Part shown: piece by piece, positions 28,901 to 41,208 of the stretch | Position numbering within the stretch: the first letter of the stretch is position 1 | Layout of the letters: each line of letters begins with the position of its first letter | Origin: Coriaria nepalensis | Lineage: Eukaryota; Streptophyta; Magnoliopsida; Cucurbitales; Coriariaceae | Assembly (NCBI GenBank): GCA_027186245.1 | Contig: CP114485.1 | Location: 6,820,001-6,884,000, forward strand | DNA length: 64,000 nucleotides | Direction of reading: 5' to 3' | The notes under the pieces: model-generated | What the model was told of the DNA's origin: nothing | The model's input: the letters and a program-made list of their open reading frames with translations, nothing else | Database searches by the model: none | Made by a program: the position numbers and the translations under genes

Positions 28901-31900
28901 ACTCATTGACATGATTTTAAAACGAAAAAAATGCACACATATTCCCCGAAGATCATTAGCATGTTTTCCACGAAACTCGTGTTTAAACTACGAAAATAGA
29001 ATTCGTTTGAAATATGATTCATTGGCTTGAGGTGACTCATTGACATGATTATTAGGTAAAACAAAAGCATAACTATTCACGGAATATCCTTACCATGTTG
29101 TGCATGAAACTCATGTTTCAAGTGCGAAAATAGAATTCGTTTCATTCGCCTTCATATAATTCATTGGCTTGAGGTGACTCATTAACATGATTATTAGGTA
29201 AAACAAAAGCACAACTTTCCATAAAAGATCATTAGCATGTAATGCATGAAACTCATGTTTGTAGTGCAAAAATAGAATCGTTCGAATCAGCTTCATATGA
29301 TTCATTGGCTTGAGGTGACTCATTAACATGACTATAAGGTGAAACAAAAACATAACTGTCCACCAAAGATAACTAGCATGTTGTGCACGAAACTCGTGTT
29401 TGAAGTGTGAAAATAAAATTTGTTTGTATTGCCTTTATATGATTCATTCACTTGAGGTGATGCATTGACATGATTTTAAGATGAAACAAATGCAGACATA
29501 TCCCCCAAAGGTCATTAGCATGTTGTGCGTGAAACTCATTTTTGAACTACGAAAATAGAATTCGTTCAAATCACCTTCATATAATTCATTGGCTTAAGGT
29601 GACTCATTGACATAATTTTAAGATAAAACAAAAGCAAACGTATCCCACAAAAATCATTAGCATGTTATGCATAAAACTCGTGTTTGAAGTGTGAAAATAA
29701 AATTTGTTCGAATTTCCTTCATATGATTCATTAGCTTGACCTGACCCATTGACTAATTTATAAGGTGAAACAAAAGCACAACTGTCCTCCAAAGATCATT
29801 TGCATGTTGTGTACGAAACTCGTGTTTCAAGTGTGAAAATAAAATTTGTTTCATTCACCTTTATATAATTCATTGCTTCGAGGTGACTCATTGACATTAT
29901 TTTAAAATGAAACAAATGCAAATATATCCTCTGAAGATCATTACCATGTTTTGCACGAAACATGTGTTTGAACTATGAAAATAAAGTTCGTTCGAATTTC
30001 CTTCATATAATTCATTGGCTTGAGGTGACACATTGACATGATTATTTGGTAAAACAAAAGCACAACTATCCACTAAAGATCATTAGCATGTTGTGCAAGA
30101 AACTCGTATTTGAAGTGCAAAAATAAAATTCGTTCGAATTGCCTTCATATGATTCATTGGCCTTAAGTGACTCATTGACATGATTATTAAGTGAAACAAA
30201 GTAGAATTGTGCACTAAGGATCATTAACATGTTGTGCACGAAACTCATTTTTGTAGTACGAAAATAGAATTTGTTGGAATAGCCCTTATAGAATTCATTG
30301 GCTTGAGCGGATACATTGACATGATTTTGAGATGAAACAAACGCACACATATCCCCCAAAGATCATTACCATATTTTGCATGAAACACGTGTTTGAACTG
30401 CGAAAATACAATTCGTTCGAATCGCCTTCATATTATTCATAGGCTTAAGGTGACTCATTGACATGATTATTAGGTGAAACAAAAGCTCAATTGTGCACCA
30501 AAGATCATTAACATATTGTGCATGAAACTTATTTTTGAAGTGAAAAAGGAGAATTCGTTCGAATAGGCTTTATATAATTCATTGACATGATTTTAAGATG
30601 AAACTAATGCACACATATCCCCCAAAGATCATTAGCCTATTTTGCACGAAACTCGTGTTTGAACTCCGAAAATAAAATTCTTTCGAATTGCCTTCATATG
30701 ATTCATTGGCTTGAGGTGACTTATTGAAATGATTTTAAGGTGAAATAAATGCATAACAATCCTCTAAACATTATTTTCCTATTGCGCACGAAACTCATGT
30801 TTGATGTACGAAAATAGAATTCATTCGAATCAGCTTTATATGATTTATTGGCTTGAAGTGACTCATTGACATGATTTTAAGATAAAACAAATACGCACAT
30901 ATCCCCTTCATATGTTTCATTAACATGTTGTGCATGAAACTTGTGTTTGAAGTGCGAAAATAGAATTTGTTCGAATCGTCTTCATATGATTCGATGGCTT
31001 GAGGTAATTCATTGACATGATTATTAGGTGAAACAAAAGCACACTTGTCCCCCAAAGATCATTAGCATGTTGTGCATGAAACTCGTGTTTGATGTTCGAA
31101 AATAGAATTCGTTCTAATCGCCTTCATATAATTCATTGGCTTAAAGTGACTCATTAACATGATTTTTATGTGAAACAAAAGCTCCACTATCCACCTGAGG
31201 ATCATTAGCATGTTGTTCATGAAGCTCGTGTATCAAGTGCAAAAATAGAATTCTTTCGAATCGCCTTCACATGATTCATTAGCTTGAGGTCATCTAAAAC
31301 CTTGACTCTTATATGTCTTAGTCCAAGTTCAGGATTGATCCCTAATAATGAGTCAGATCACACCTCTGTTTGAACCGAAATTGAGAAACTACGGTAAAAA
31401 AAACATGTTTTTTTGGAGAGAGATACTATTTGACCAATCGAGTCATAGGTACCGACCCCATTGTCAGGAGGCAACCCTTCTCCTAAACATGAATTTCATA
31501 GTAATAGAAATAAATGTCCTACCAAGATAGAATTTGTAACTTGCTATCCTCTTGCCTAGCAGGCAAAGATGGACCTTCGTCTCATTGACATGACTATTAG
31601 GTGAAACAAAAGCACAACTGTCTACCAAAGATCATTAGCATGTTGCGCATGAAAGTTGTGTTTGAAGTGCGAAAATAAAATTCCATCAAATCATTATCAT
31701 ATGATTCATTAGCTTGAGGTGACTGACTCATTGACATGATTTTAAAGAGAATCAAATGCACACACATCCCGCAAAGATTATTAACATTTTGTGCACGAAA
31801 CTCATATTTGAAGTGTGAAAATATAATTCATTCGAATCGCCCCTCATATATGATTCATTGGCTTGAGGTGACTCATTGAAATGAGTTATAGGTAAAACAA

Positions 31901-34900
31901 ATGCACAAAACTACCACCAAAGATCGGTAGAATGTTGTGCACGGAACTCGTACGAAAATAGAATTCATTCAAATCACCTTCATATATTTCATTGGCTTGA
32001 GATGACTCATTGACATGAGTTTAAGGTGAAACAAATGCACAACTGATCCCCAAAGATCACTAGCATGTTGTGCATGAAACTCGTGTTTAATAATCAAAAA
32101 TAGAATTCATTGGAATCGGCTTCATATGATTCATTGGCTTGAGATGACTCATTGACATGATTATAAAGTGAAATAAAAGCACAATTGTCCGCTAATGATC
32201 ATTAGCACGTTGTGCATGAAACACGTGTTTGAAGTGTAAAAATAAAATTTGTTTGAATCGCCTTCATATGATTCATTTACTTGAGTAACTCATTGACATG
32301 AGTTTAAGGTGAAACAAATGCACAACAATTTCCCAAATATCATTAGCATGTTGTGCATGAAACTCGTGTTTAAAGGGTGAAAATGGACTTGATTCGAATC
32401 ACCTTCATTTGATTCATTTGATTGAGGTGACTCATTGACATGATTATTAGGTGAAACAACAGCACAATAGTCCACCAAAGATCGTTAGCATTCTGTGCAC
32501 GAAACTCATTTTGAAGTGCGAAAATAGAATTCTTTTCTAATCGCCTTCATTTAATTTATTGGCATTGGATGACTCATTGAAATGATTTTTTGGTGAAACA
32601 AATGCACAATTGTCCCCCAAAGATCAGTAGAATGTTGTGCACGGGTGTTTGTAGTGCGAAAATATAATTTGTTTAACTAACTTTCCAATGATTCATCAGT
32701 TGGAGGTGACTCATTGATATGAGTTTAAGGTGAAACAAATGCACAACTGTTCTCTAAAGATCACTAGCATGTTGTGCATGACACTCGTGTTTAAAAGTCA
32801 AAAATAGAATTCATAGGAATCGACTTCATATGATTCATTAGCTTGAGGTGACTTACTGAAATGATTATAAGGTGAAACAAAGCACAACTGTCCACTAAAG
32901 ATCATTATCATATTGTGCACGAAACATTTGTTTGAAGTGCGAAAATAAAATTTGTTTGAATCGCCTTCATAAAATTCATTTTCTGGAGGTGATTCATTGA
33001 CATGAGTTTAAGGTGAAACAAATGCACAACTATTCCCCAAATATCATTAGCATGTTGTGCTCGAAACTCATATTTAAAGGGTGAAAATAGACTTCATTCT
33101 AATCACCTTCATTTAATTCATTGGCTTTAGGTAACTCATTCACATGATTTTTAGGTGAAACAAATGCATAACTGTCCCCCAAAGATCATTAGCATGTTGT
33201 GCATGAAACTCGTTTTTGATGTGTGAAAATAACACTCATTCTAATCGCCTTCATATAATTCATTAGCTTAAGGCGACTCATTGATAGGATTTTTATGTAA
33301 AACAAAAGCACAGCTATCCACCAAGGATCATTAGCATGTTATGCATGAAACTCGTGTTCCAAGTGCGAAAAATAGAATTCGTTCGAATCGCCTTCACATG
33401 AATCATTGGCTTGAGGTGACTCATTGACATGATTATTAGGTGAAACAATAGCTCAACTATCCACCAAAGATCATTAGCATGTTGTGCATGAAACTTGTGT
33501 TTGAAGTGCGAGAATAAAATTCCTTCAAATCGTTATCACATGTTGTGCACGGAACTCCTGTTTGAAGTGCGAAAATACAATTCATTCAAATCACTTTCAT
33601 TTCATTCATTGGCTTGAGGTGACTCATTGACATGATTATTAAGTCAAACAAAAGCACAAATGTCAACCAAAGACCATTAGCTTGTTGTGCATGAAACTCG
33701 TGTTTCAAGTGCGAAAATAGAATTTGTTCGAATCACCTCCATTTGATTCATTAGCTTGAGATGACTCATTGACATAATTATTAGGTGAAACAAACGCACA
33801 ATTATCCCTTAAAGATCATTAGCATGTTGTGCACGAAACTCGTGTTTGAAGTGCGAAAGTAGAATTTGTTCAAATCGCCTTCATATGATTCATTGGCTTG
33901 AGGTGACTTATTGACATGATTTAAAAGTGAAATAAATACACAACTGTTCCTCAAATATCATTAGCATATTATGCATGAAACTCGTGTTTGAAGTGCGAAA
34001 ATAAAATTTGTTTGAAATGCCTTCATATGATCCAATAGCTTGAGGTGACTCATTGACATAATTTTAAGATAAAACAAATGCACGTATCCTCCAAAAATCA
34101 TTAACATGTTGTGCACAAAACTCGTGATTGGAGTCCGAAAATTGAATTCGTTCGTATCGTCATCATATGATTCATTGGCTTGAGGTGACTCAGTGACATG
34201 ATTATTAGGTGAAACAAAAGCACAACTGTCCCCCAAAGATCATTAGCATGTCGTGCACGAAACTCGGGTTTAAAGTGCAAAAATAGAATTCGCTCGAATC
34301 GTCTTCATATGATTCATTGGCTTGAGCTGACTCATTGACATGATTATTAGGTAAAACAAATGCACAATTATCCCCCAAAGATCATTAGCATGTTTTGCAC
34401 AGAACTCATGTTTGAAGTGCGAAAATAAAATTTGTTCAAATCGCCTTCATATGATTCATTGGCTTGAGGTGACTCATTGACATGATTTAAAAGTGAAACA
34501 AATGCACAACTGTTCTTCAACGATCATTAGCATGTTGTGCACGAAACTCGTGTTTAAAAAGAAAAGAAAGATATCATTCGAATCGGTTACATATGATTCA
34601 TTGGCTTGAGATGACTCATTAACATGATTATAAGGTGAAACAAAAGCATAGCTGTCCATTAGAGATCATTAGCATGTTGAGCACAAAACAAATGTTTGAA
34701 GTGCGAAAGTAAAATTTATTTAAGTCGCCTTCATATAATCGATTAGCTTGAGGTGACTCATTGACATGATTTTAAAGATAAAACAAATGCACACGTTTCC
34801 CCAAAGATCATTAGCATGTTGTGCATGAAACTCGTGATTGAAGTGCGAAAATAGAATTCGTTCATATCGTCATCATATGATTCATTGGCTTGAGGTGACT

Positions 34901-37900
34901 CAGTGACATGATTTTTAGGTGAAAAAAAAGCACAATTGTCCACCAAATATCATTAGAATGTCGTGCATGAAACTCGGGTTTAAAGTGCAAAATAGAATTC
35001 GCTCGAACTGCCTTCATATGATTCATCGGCTTGAGGTGACTCATTGACATGATTATTAGGTGAAACAAATGCACACGTATCCCCTAAAGATCATTAGCAT
35101 GTTGTGCACCAAACTCGTGTTTGGACTGCGAAAATAGAACTCGTTCAAATCATCGTTGTATGATTCATTGGCTTGAGGTGACTCATTGACATGATTTTAA
35201 AGTGAAAGAAATGTGTGTATCCCTCAAAGATCACTAACATGTTGTGCATGGAACTCGTGTTTGAAGTGCAAAATAAAATTCTTTCAAATCACCTTCATTT
35301 GATTCATTGGCTTGAGGTGAATCATTGATATTATTATTTAGTAAAACAAAAGAACAACTATCCACCAAAGATCATTAACATGTGGTGCATGAAACTGATA
35401 TTTCAGGTGCGAAAATAAAATTTGTTCGAATGGCCTTCATATGATTCATTAGCTTGAGGTGACTCACTGACATTATTATTAGGTGAAACAAATGCACAAT
35501 TATCCCCCAAAGATCATTAGCATGTTTTGCACGGAACTCATGTTTGAAGCGTGAAAATAAAATTTGTTCAAATCGCCTTCATATGATTCATTAGCTTGAG
35601 CTGACTCATTGACATGATTTAAAAGTGAAACAAATGCACAACTATTCCTCAACGATCATTAGCATGTTGGGCACAAAACTCGTGTTTAAAAGGAAAAAAT
35701 AGATATCAGTCGAATCGGCTTCAAATGATTCATTGGCTTGAGGTGGCTCATTAACATGATTATAAGGTGAAACAAAAGCACAATTGTCCATTAAAGATCA
35801 ATACCATGTTGTGCACGAAACACATGTTTGAAGTGCGAAGATAAAATTTATTTGAATTGCCTTCATATGATCGATTAGCGTGAGGTGACTCATTGACATG
35901 ATTTTAAGATAAAACAAATGCACTCATTAACATGTTGTGCATGAAATTCATAATTGAAGTGCAAAAATAGAATTTGTTCAAATCGTCTTCATATCATTGG
36001 CTTGAGATGACTCATTGACATGTTTATTAGGTGAAACAAAAGCACAACTATCTACCAAATGTCATTAACATGCTGTGCAGGAAACTCGTGTTTGAAGTGC
36101 GAAAATAGAATTCGTTTGAATCGCCTTCATATGATTCATTGGCTTAAGGTGACTCATTGACATGATTATTAGCTGAAACAAAAACACAACAATCCACCAA
36201 AGATCATTTGCATGTGTTGCAAGAAACTTGTGTTTGAAATGCGATAATAGAATTCGTTCTAATCGCCTTAATTTAATTCATTGGCTTAAGGTGACTCATT
36301 GACATGATTTTATGTTGACACAAATGCACAAATGTCCCTTAAAGATCACTAGAATGTTGTGCACGGAACTCATGTCCATAGTGCAAAAATAGAATTCATT
36401 CAAATCACTTTCATATGATTCATTGGCTTGAGGTGACTCATTATTACGTGTTTAAGGTGAAACAAATGCACAACTATTCCCTAATGATCACTAGCATGTT
36501 GTACACGAAACTCGTGTTTAAAAGGGAAAAATAGAATTCATTCGAATCGGCTTCATATGATTCATTGGCTTGAGGTGATTCATTGACATGCTTATAAGGT
36601 GAAACAAATGCACAACTGCCCCCAAATATCAATAGAATGTTGTGCACGGAACTCGTGTTTGGAGTGTGAAAATAGAATTTGTTCAAATTGACTTCATATG
36701 ATTTATTGGCATGAGGTTACTCATTCACATAATTTTAAGGTGAAGCAAATGCACAACTATCCCCCAAAGATCATTAGCATGTTGTGAACGAAACTCGTGT
36801 GTTAAGTGCAAAAATAAAATTCGTTCGAATCGGCTTCATATGATTTATTGGCTTAAGGTGACTCATTGAAATTATTGTAAAGCGAAACAAATGCATAGTT
36901 GTCCCCGAAAGATCTTTAGCATGTTGTGCTTGAAACTCGTGTTTGAAGTGCAAAAATTGAATTCATTCAAATCTCCTTCATATGATTAATTGGCTCGAGG
37001 TGACACATTGACATGATTTTGAGGTGAAACAAATGCACAACTGTCCCCCAAAGATCATTAGCAAGTTGTGAACGAAACTCGTGTTTGAAGTGCGAAAATA
37101 TAATTCGTTTGAATCCACTTCGTATGATTAATTAGCGTGAGGTGACTAATTGGAATTATTATAATGTGAAAGAAAAGCACAACTATCCACCAAATTAGCA
37201 TGTTGTGCACGAAACTAGTGTTTGAAATGTGGATATAGAATTCATTTGAATCGCCTTATTATGATTCATTGGTCTAAGGTGACTATGGACATCATTTTTA
37301 GATTAAACAAATACACAAATATCCCCCAATAATCATTAGCATGATGTGCAAAAAACTCGTGTTTGAAGTGCGAAAATAGAATTTGTTCGAATCGTCATCA
37401 TATGATTCATTGGCTTGAGGTGACTCCTTGACATGATTTTAAGCAAAAACAAATACACAACTATCCTCCAAATATCATTTGCATGTTGTGAACGAAACTT
37501 GAGTTTAAAATGCGAAAATAGAATTTGTTTGAATCGCCTTCATATGATTCATTGGATTGAGGTGACTCATAGAAATGATTTTAAAGTGAAACAAATGCAC
37601 AACTGTCCCCCAAAGATCTTTAGGATATTGTGCATGAAACTCGTGTTTGAAATGTGAAAATAGAATTCTTTCAAATAACAATCGTATGATTAATTTGCTT
37701 GAGGTGACACATTGACATGATTTTTAAGGTGAAACAAATGCACAACTATCCCCCAAAGATCATTAGCATGTTGGGAACGAAACTTGTATTTTAAGTGTGA
37801 AAATAGAGTTCGTTCGAATCGGCTTCATATGATTAATTGGCTTGAGGTGAGTCATTAACATTATTGTAAGGTGAACCAAATGCACACCTGTCCCCGAAAG

Positions 37901-40900
37901 GTCTTTAGCATGTTGTGCACGAAACTCGTGTTTGAAGTGCGAAAATTGAATTCGTTCAAATCGCCTTTATATGATTAATTGGCTCGAGGTGACACATTAA
38001 CATTATTTTGAGGTGAAACAAATGCACAACTGTTCCCGAAAGATCATTAGCATGTTGTGAACAAAACTCGTGTTTGAAGTGCGAAAATATAATTCGTTCG
38101 AATCTGCTTCATATGATTAGTTGGCTTGAGGTGACTCATTGACATTATTTGAGGTGAAAGAAAAGCACAACTGTCCCCCAAAGATCATTAGCATGTTGTG
38201 CAAGAAACTAGTGTTTGAAATGTGGAAATAGAATTTGTTCAAATCACCTTCATATGATTCATTGACCTGGGGTGACTTACTGACATGATTTTAAAGTGAA
38301 ACAAATGCACTCATATCTCCTAAAGTTCATTAACATGTTATTCAAGAAACTCGTGTTTGAAGTGCAAAAATAGAATTCGTTCAATTTGCCTTCATATGAT
38401 TTGTTGTCTTGAGGTGACCCATTGACATGATTTTAAGGTGAAACAAATGCAAAACTATCCTCCAAATATCATTAGCTTATTGTGAACGAAACTCGAGTTT
38501 AAAGTGTGAAAATTGAATTTGTTTGAATCGCCTTTATATGATTCATTAGCTTAAGGTGACTCATAGACATGATTTTAAGGTGAAACAAATGCACAACTAG
38601 ACCCCAAAGATATTTAGCATGTTGTGCACGAAACTCGTGTTTGAAATACGAAAATAGAATTTGGTCAAATCACCTTCATATCATTAATTGGTTTGTGGTG
38701 ACACAATGACATGATTTTAAGGTGAAAAAAATACACAACTGTCCCTCAAAGATCATTAGCATCTTGTGAACGAAACTAGTGTTGGAAGTACAAAAATAAA
38801 ATTTGTTTGAATCGGCTACATATGTGGTGACTCATTGCAATTATTGTAAGGTGAAACAAATGCACAACTATTCCTGAAAGATCTTTAGCATGTTGTGCAC
38901 GAAACTCGTGTTTGAAGTGCAAAAATTGAATTCGTTCGAATCGCCTTCATATGATTAATTAGCTTGAGGTGACTTATTGACATTTTTATAAGGTGAAAGA
39001 AAAGCACAACTGTCCACTAATGATTATTAGCATGTTGTGCACGAAACTAGTGTTTGAAATGCGGAAATAGAATTCTATCGAATCGCCTTCATATGATTAA
39101 TTGGCCTAAGGTGACTTACTAACATGATTTTAAGGTGAAACAAATGCACACATATCCCCTAAAGATCGTTAACATGTTTTGCATGAAACTCGTGTTGGAA
39201 GTGTGAAAATAGAGTTTGTTCTAATTGCCTTCATATAATTCGTTGTCTTGAGGTGACACATTGACCTGATTTTAAGGTGAAACAACTGCACAACTGTCCC
39301 CCAAAGATCATTAGAATGTTGCGTATGAAACTCATGTTTGAAGTGGGAAAATAGAATTCATTTGAATCGGGTTCATATAATTAATTTGCATGAGGTGAAT
39401 CATTGACATTATTATATTGTAAGGTGAAACAAGTGCACAACTGTCCACCAAAGATAATTAGCATGTTGTGAAAAAAACTCATGTCAGAAGTGCAAAAATA
39501 GATTTCATCTTAGTCGCCTTCATATGATTCATTGGCTTAAAAGGTGACTTACTGACATGATTTTTAGGTGAAACAAATGCGCACATATCCCCCAAAGATC
39601 ATTAGCATGTTGTGCATGAAACTCATGTTTGAAGTACAAAAATAGAATTCGTTCAAATCGTCATCATATGATTTATTGCCTTGAGGTGACTTAATGACAT
39701 GAAATTAAAGTGAAACAAAGGCACACATATCCCCCAAAGATCAGTAACATGTTGTGCACAAAATTCGGTTTGAAGTGCGAAAATAGAATTCGTTCGAATT
39801 GTCTTCATATGATTCATTGGCTTGAGGTGACTCATTGACATGGTTATTAGGTAAAACAAAATCACAACCGTCCACCAAAGAACATTAGCATGTTGTGCAT
39901 TAAACTCGTGTTACAAGTATAAAAATAAAATTCATTTGAATCGCCTTCACATGATTTATTGGCTTAAGGTTACTCATTGACATGATTATTACATGAAATA
40001 AAAGCACAACTGTCCACCAAAGATCATTAGAATGTTGTGCATGAAACTCATGTTTGAAGTGCGAAATAAAATTCGTTATAGTTGCCTTTATTTAATTCAT
40101 TGGCTTGAGGTAACTCATTTACATGATTTTTAGGTGAAACAAATCCACAACTGTCCCATAAACATCATTAGCATGTTGGGCACAGAACTCGTGTATGAAG
40201 TGCGATAATAGAATTCATTTGAATTGCCTTCATATGATTAATTTTTTGACGTGACTCATTAACATTATTTTAAGGTGAAACAAATGCACACATATCCTCC
40301 AAAAATCATTAACATGTTGTGCACAAAACTCATGTTTGAAGTGCTAAAATAGAAGTCGTTGGGATTGCCTTCATCTGATTAATTAGCTTGAGATAACTCA
40401 TTGACATGATTTTAAGCTGAAACAAAAGCATAAATGTCCACCAAAGATCATAAACATGTTGTGCTTGAAAATTGTGTTTGAAGTGTAAAAATTGACTTCG
40501 TTTGAATCGTCTTTATCTGATTAATTGGCTTGAGATGATTTTAAGGTGAAAAAAATGTATAATTGTCCTCGAAAATAGAATTTGTTCGCATTGCCTTCAT
40601 ATGATTCATTGACCTGAGGTGACTTACTGACATGATTTTAAAGATCATTAGCATGTTATGCACGAAACTCGTATTTGAAGTACGAAAATAAATTTGTTCG
40701 AATCACCTTCATATGATTCGTTGTCTTAAGGTGACACATTAACATGATTTTAAAGTAAAATAAATGCACAACTTTCCACCAAAGAACATTAACATGTTGT
40801 GAATGAAAATCATGTTTCAAGTGTGAAAATAGAATTTATTCGAATCTCCTTCATATTATTAATTGACTTGAGGTGACTCATTGACATTATTATTAGGTGA

Positions 40901-41208
40901 AATAAAAGCACAACTGTTCACCAAAGATCATTAGCATGTTGTCCATGAAACTCGTGTTTGAAGTGCGGAGATAGAATTTGTTCTAATCGCCTTCATTTAA
41001 TTCATTAGCCTCAGGTGACTCATTTACATGATTTTTAAGTGAAACAAATCCAAAATTATCCCCCAAAGATCATTATCATGTTGTGCACGGAATTCGTATA
41101 TGAAGTGTGAAAATATAATTCGTTCACATCGCTTTCATATGATTCCTTAACTTGAGATGGCTCATTGACATGATTTTAAGGTGAAACAAATGCATAACTT
41201 TATACTAG
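20000..41208. repeat. Satellite subfamily B (right half of the array)
   Basis: Monomers in the right half typically read GTTCGAATCGCC. They alternate between two central variants: GATTATTAGGTGAAACAAAAG with CTGTCCACCAAAG, and GATTTTAAGGTGAAACAAATG with ATATCCCCCAAAG. Truncated or fused monomers are more frequent than on the left (for example near 21,550, 26,515, 33,535 and 40,560), and no long clean duplications were seen. This fits an older edge that no longer recombines often. Confidence 0.65.
31291..31580. other. Non-satellite island inside the satellite array
   Basis: The satellite breaks off after AGCTTGAGGT (31,290) and resumes with CTCATTGACATG (31,581), exactly where the same monomer should continue. 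About 290 bp of unrelated DNA therefore sits in one monomer with almost no satellite sequence lost. The island is less AT-rich than its surroundings. A 60-codon ORF at 31,348-31,530 has no feature I recognise. From memory the right part (about 31,500-31,565) resembles plastid inverted-repeat DNA, which would make it a nuclear plastid insertion; I could not verify this. No clear target-site duplication is visible. Confidence 0.75.

Larger units (their letters stand above)
1..41208. repeat. Satellite DNA array, monomer about 142 bp, about 290 copies
   Basis: A continuous head-to-tail array. The phrase TATGATTCATT(A/G)GCTTGAGG recurs at 141, 283, 424 and 566 and so on to the end, giving a period of 141-142 bp. 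Each monomer has, in order: the TTCATATGATTCATT block; TGACTCA followed by TTGACATGATTTTA; a GTGAAACAAATGCACAA block; AAAGATCATTAGCATGTTGTGCAC; the small hairpin CACGAAACTCGTG; and GAAAATAGAATTC, which carries an EcoRI site in most copies. Monomers differ from each other by an estimated 10-25% by eye. The array runs off the left edge and stops at about 41,208 in the middle of a monomer. Its many ORFs of 60-140 codons are translations of the repeat and not genes. I cannot match it to a named satellite; the period is shorter than the 150-180 bp usual for plant centromeric repeats. Confidence 0.97.

Noticed and set aside
31348..31530. 60-codon ORF in the non-satellite island
   Set aside because: No recognisable domain or coding bias; the island is only 290 bp long and likely an insertion fragment.
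269..41208. Dozens of ORFs of 60-141 codons, mostly minus strand, with recurring words such as SFVHNMLMIF
   Set aside because: They are translations of the tandem satellite in several frames. The recurring words follow the 142-bp monomer, and there is no independent evidence of a gene.
1..41208. CRISPR-like array
   Set aside because: Repeats are continuous diverged monomers of 142 bp with no unique spacers, in a plant nuclear context.
1..41208. Centromere assignment of the array
   Set aside because: Higher-order repeats are suggestive, but nothing in the sequence proves CENH3 binding, and a gene lies close by.
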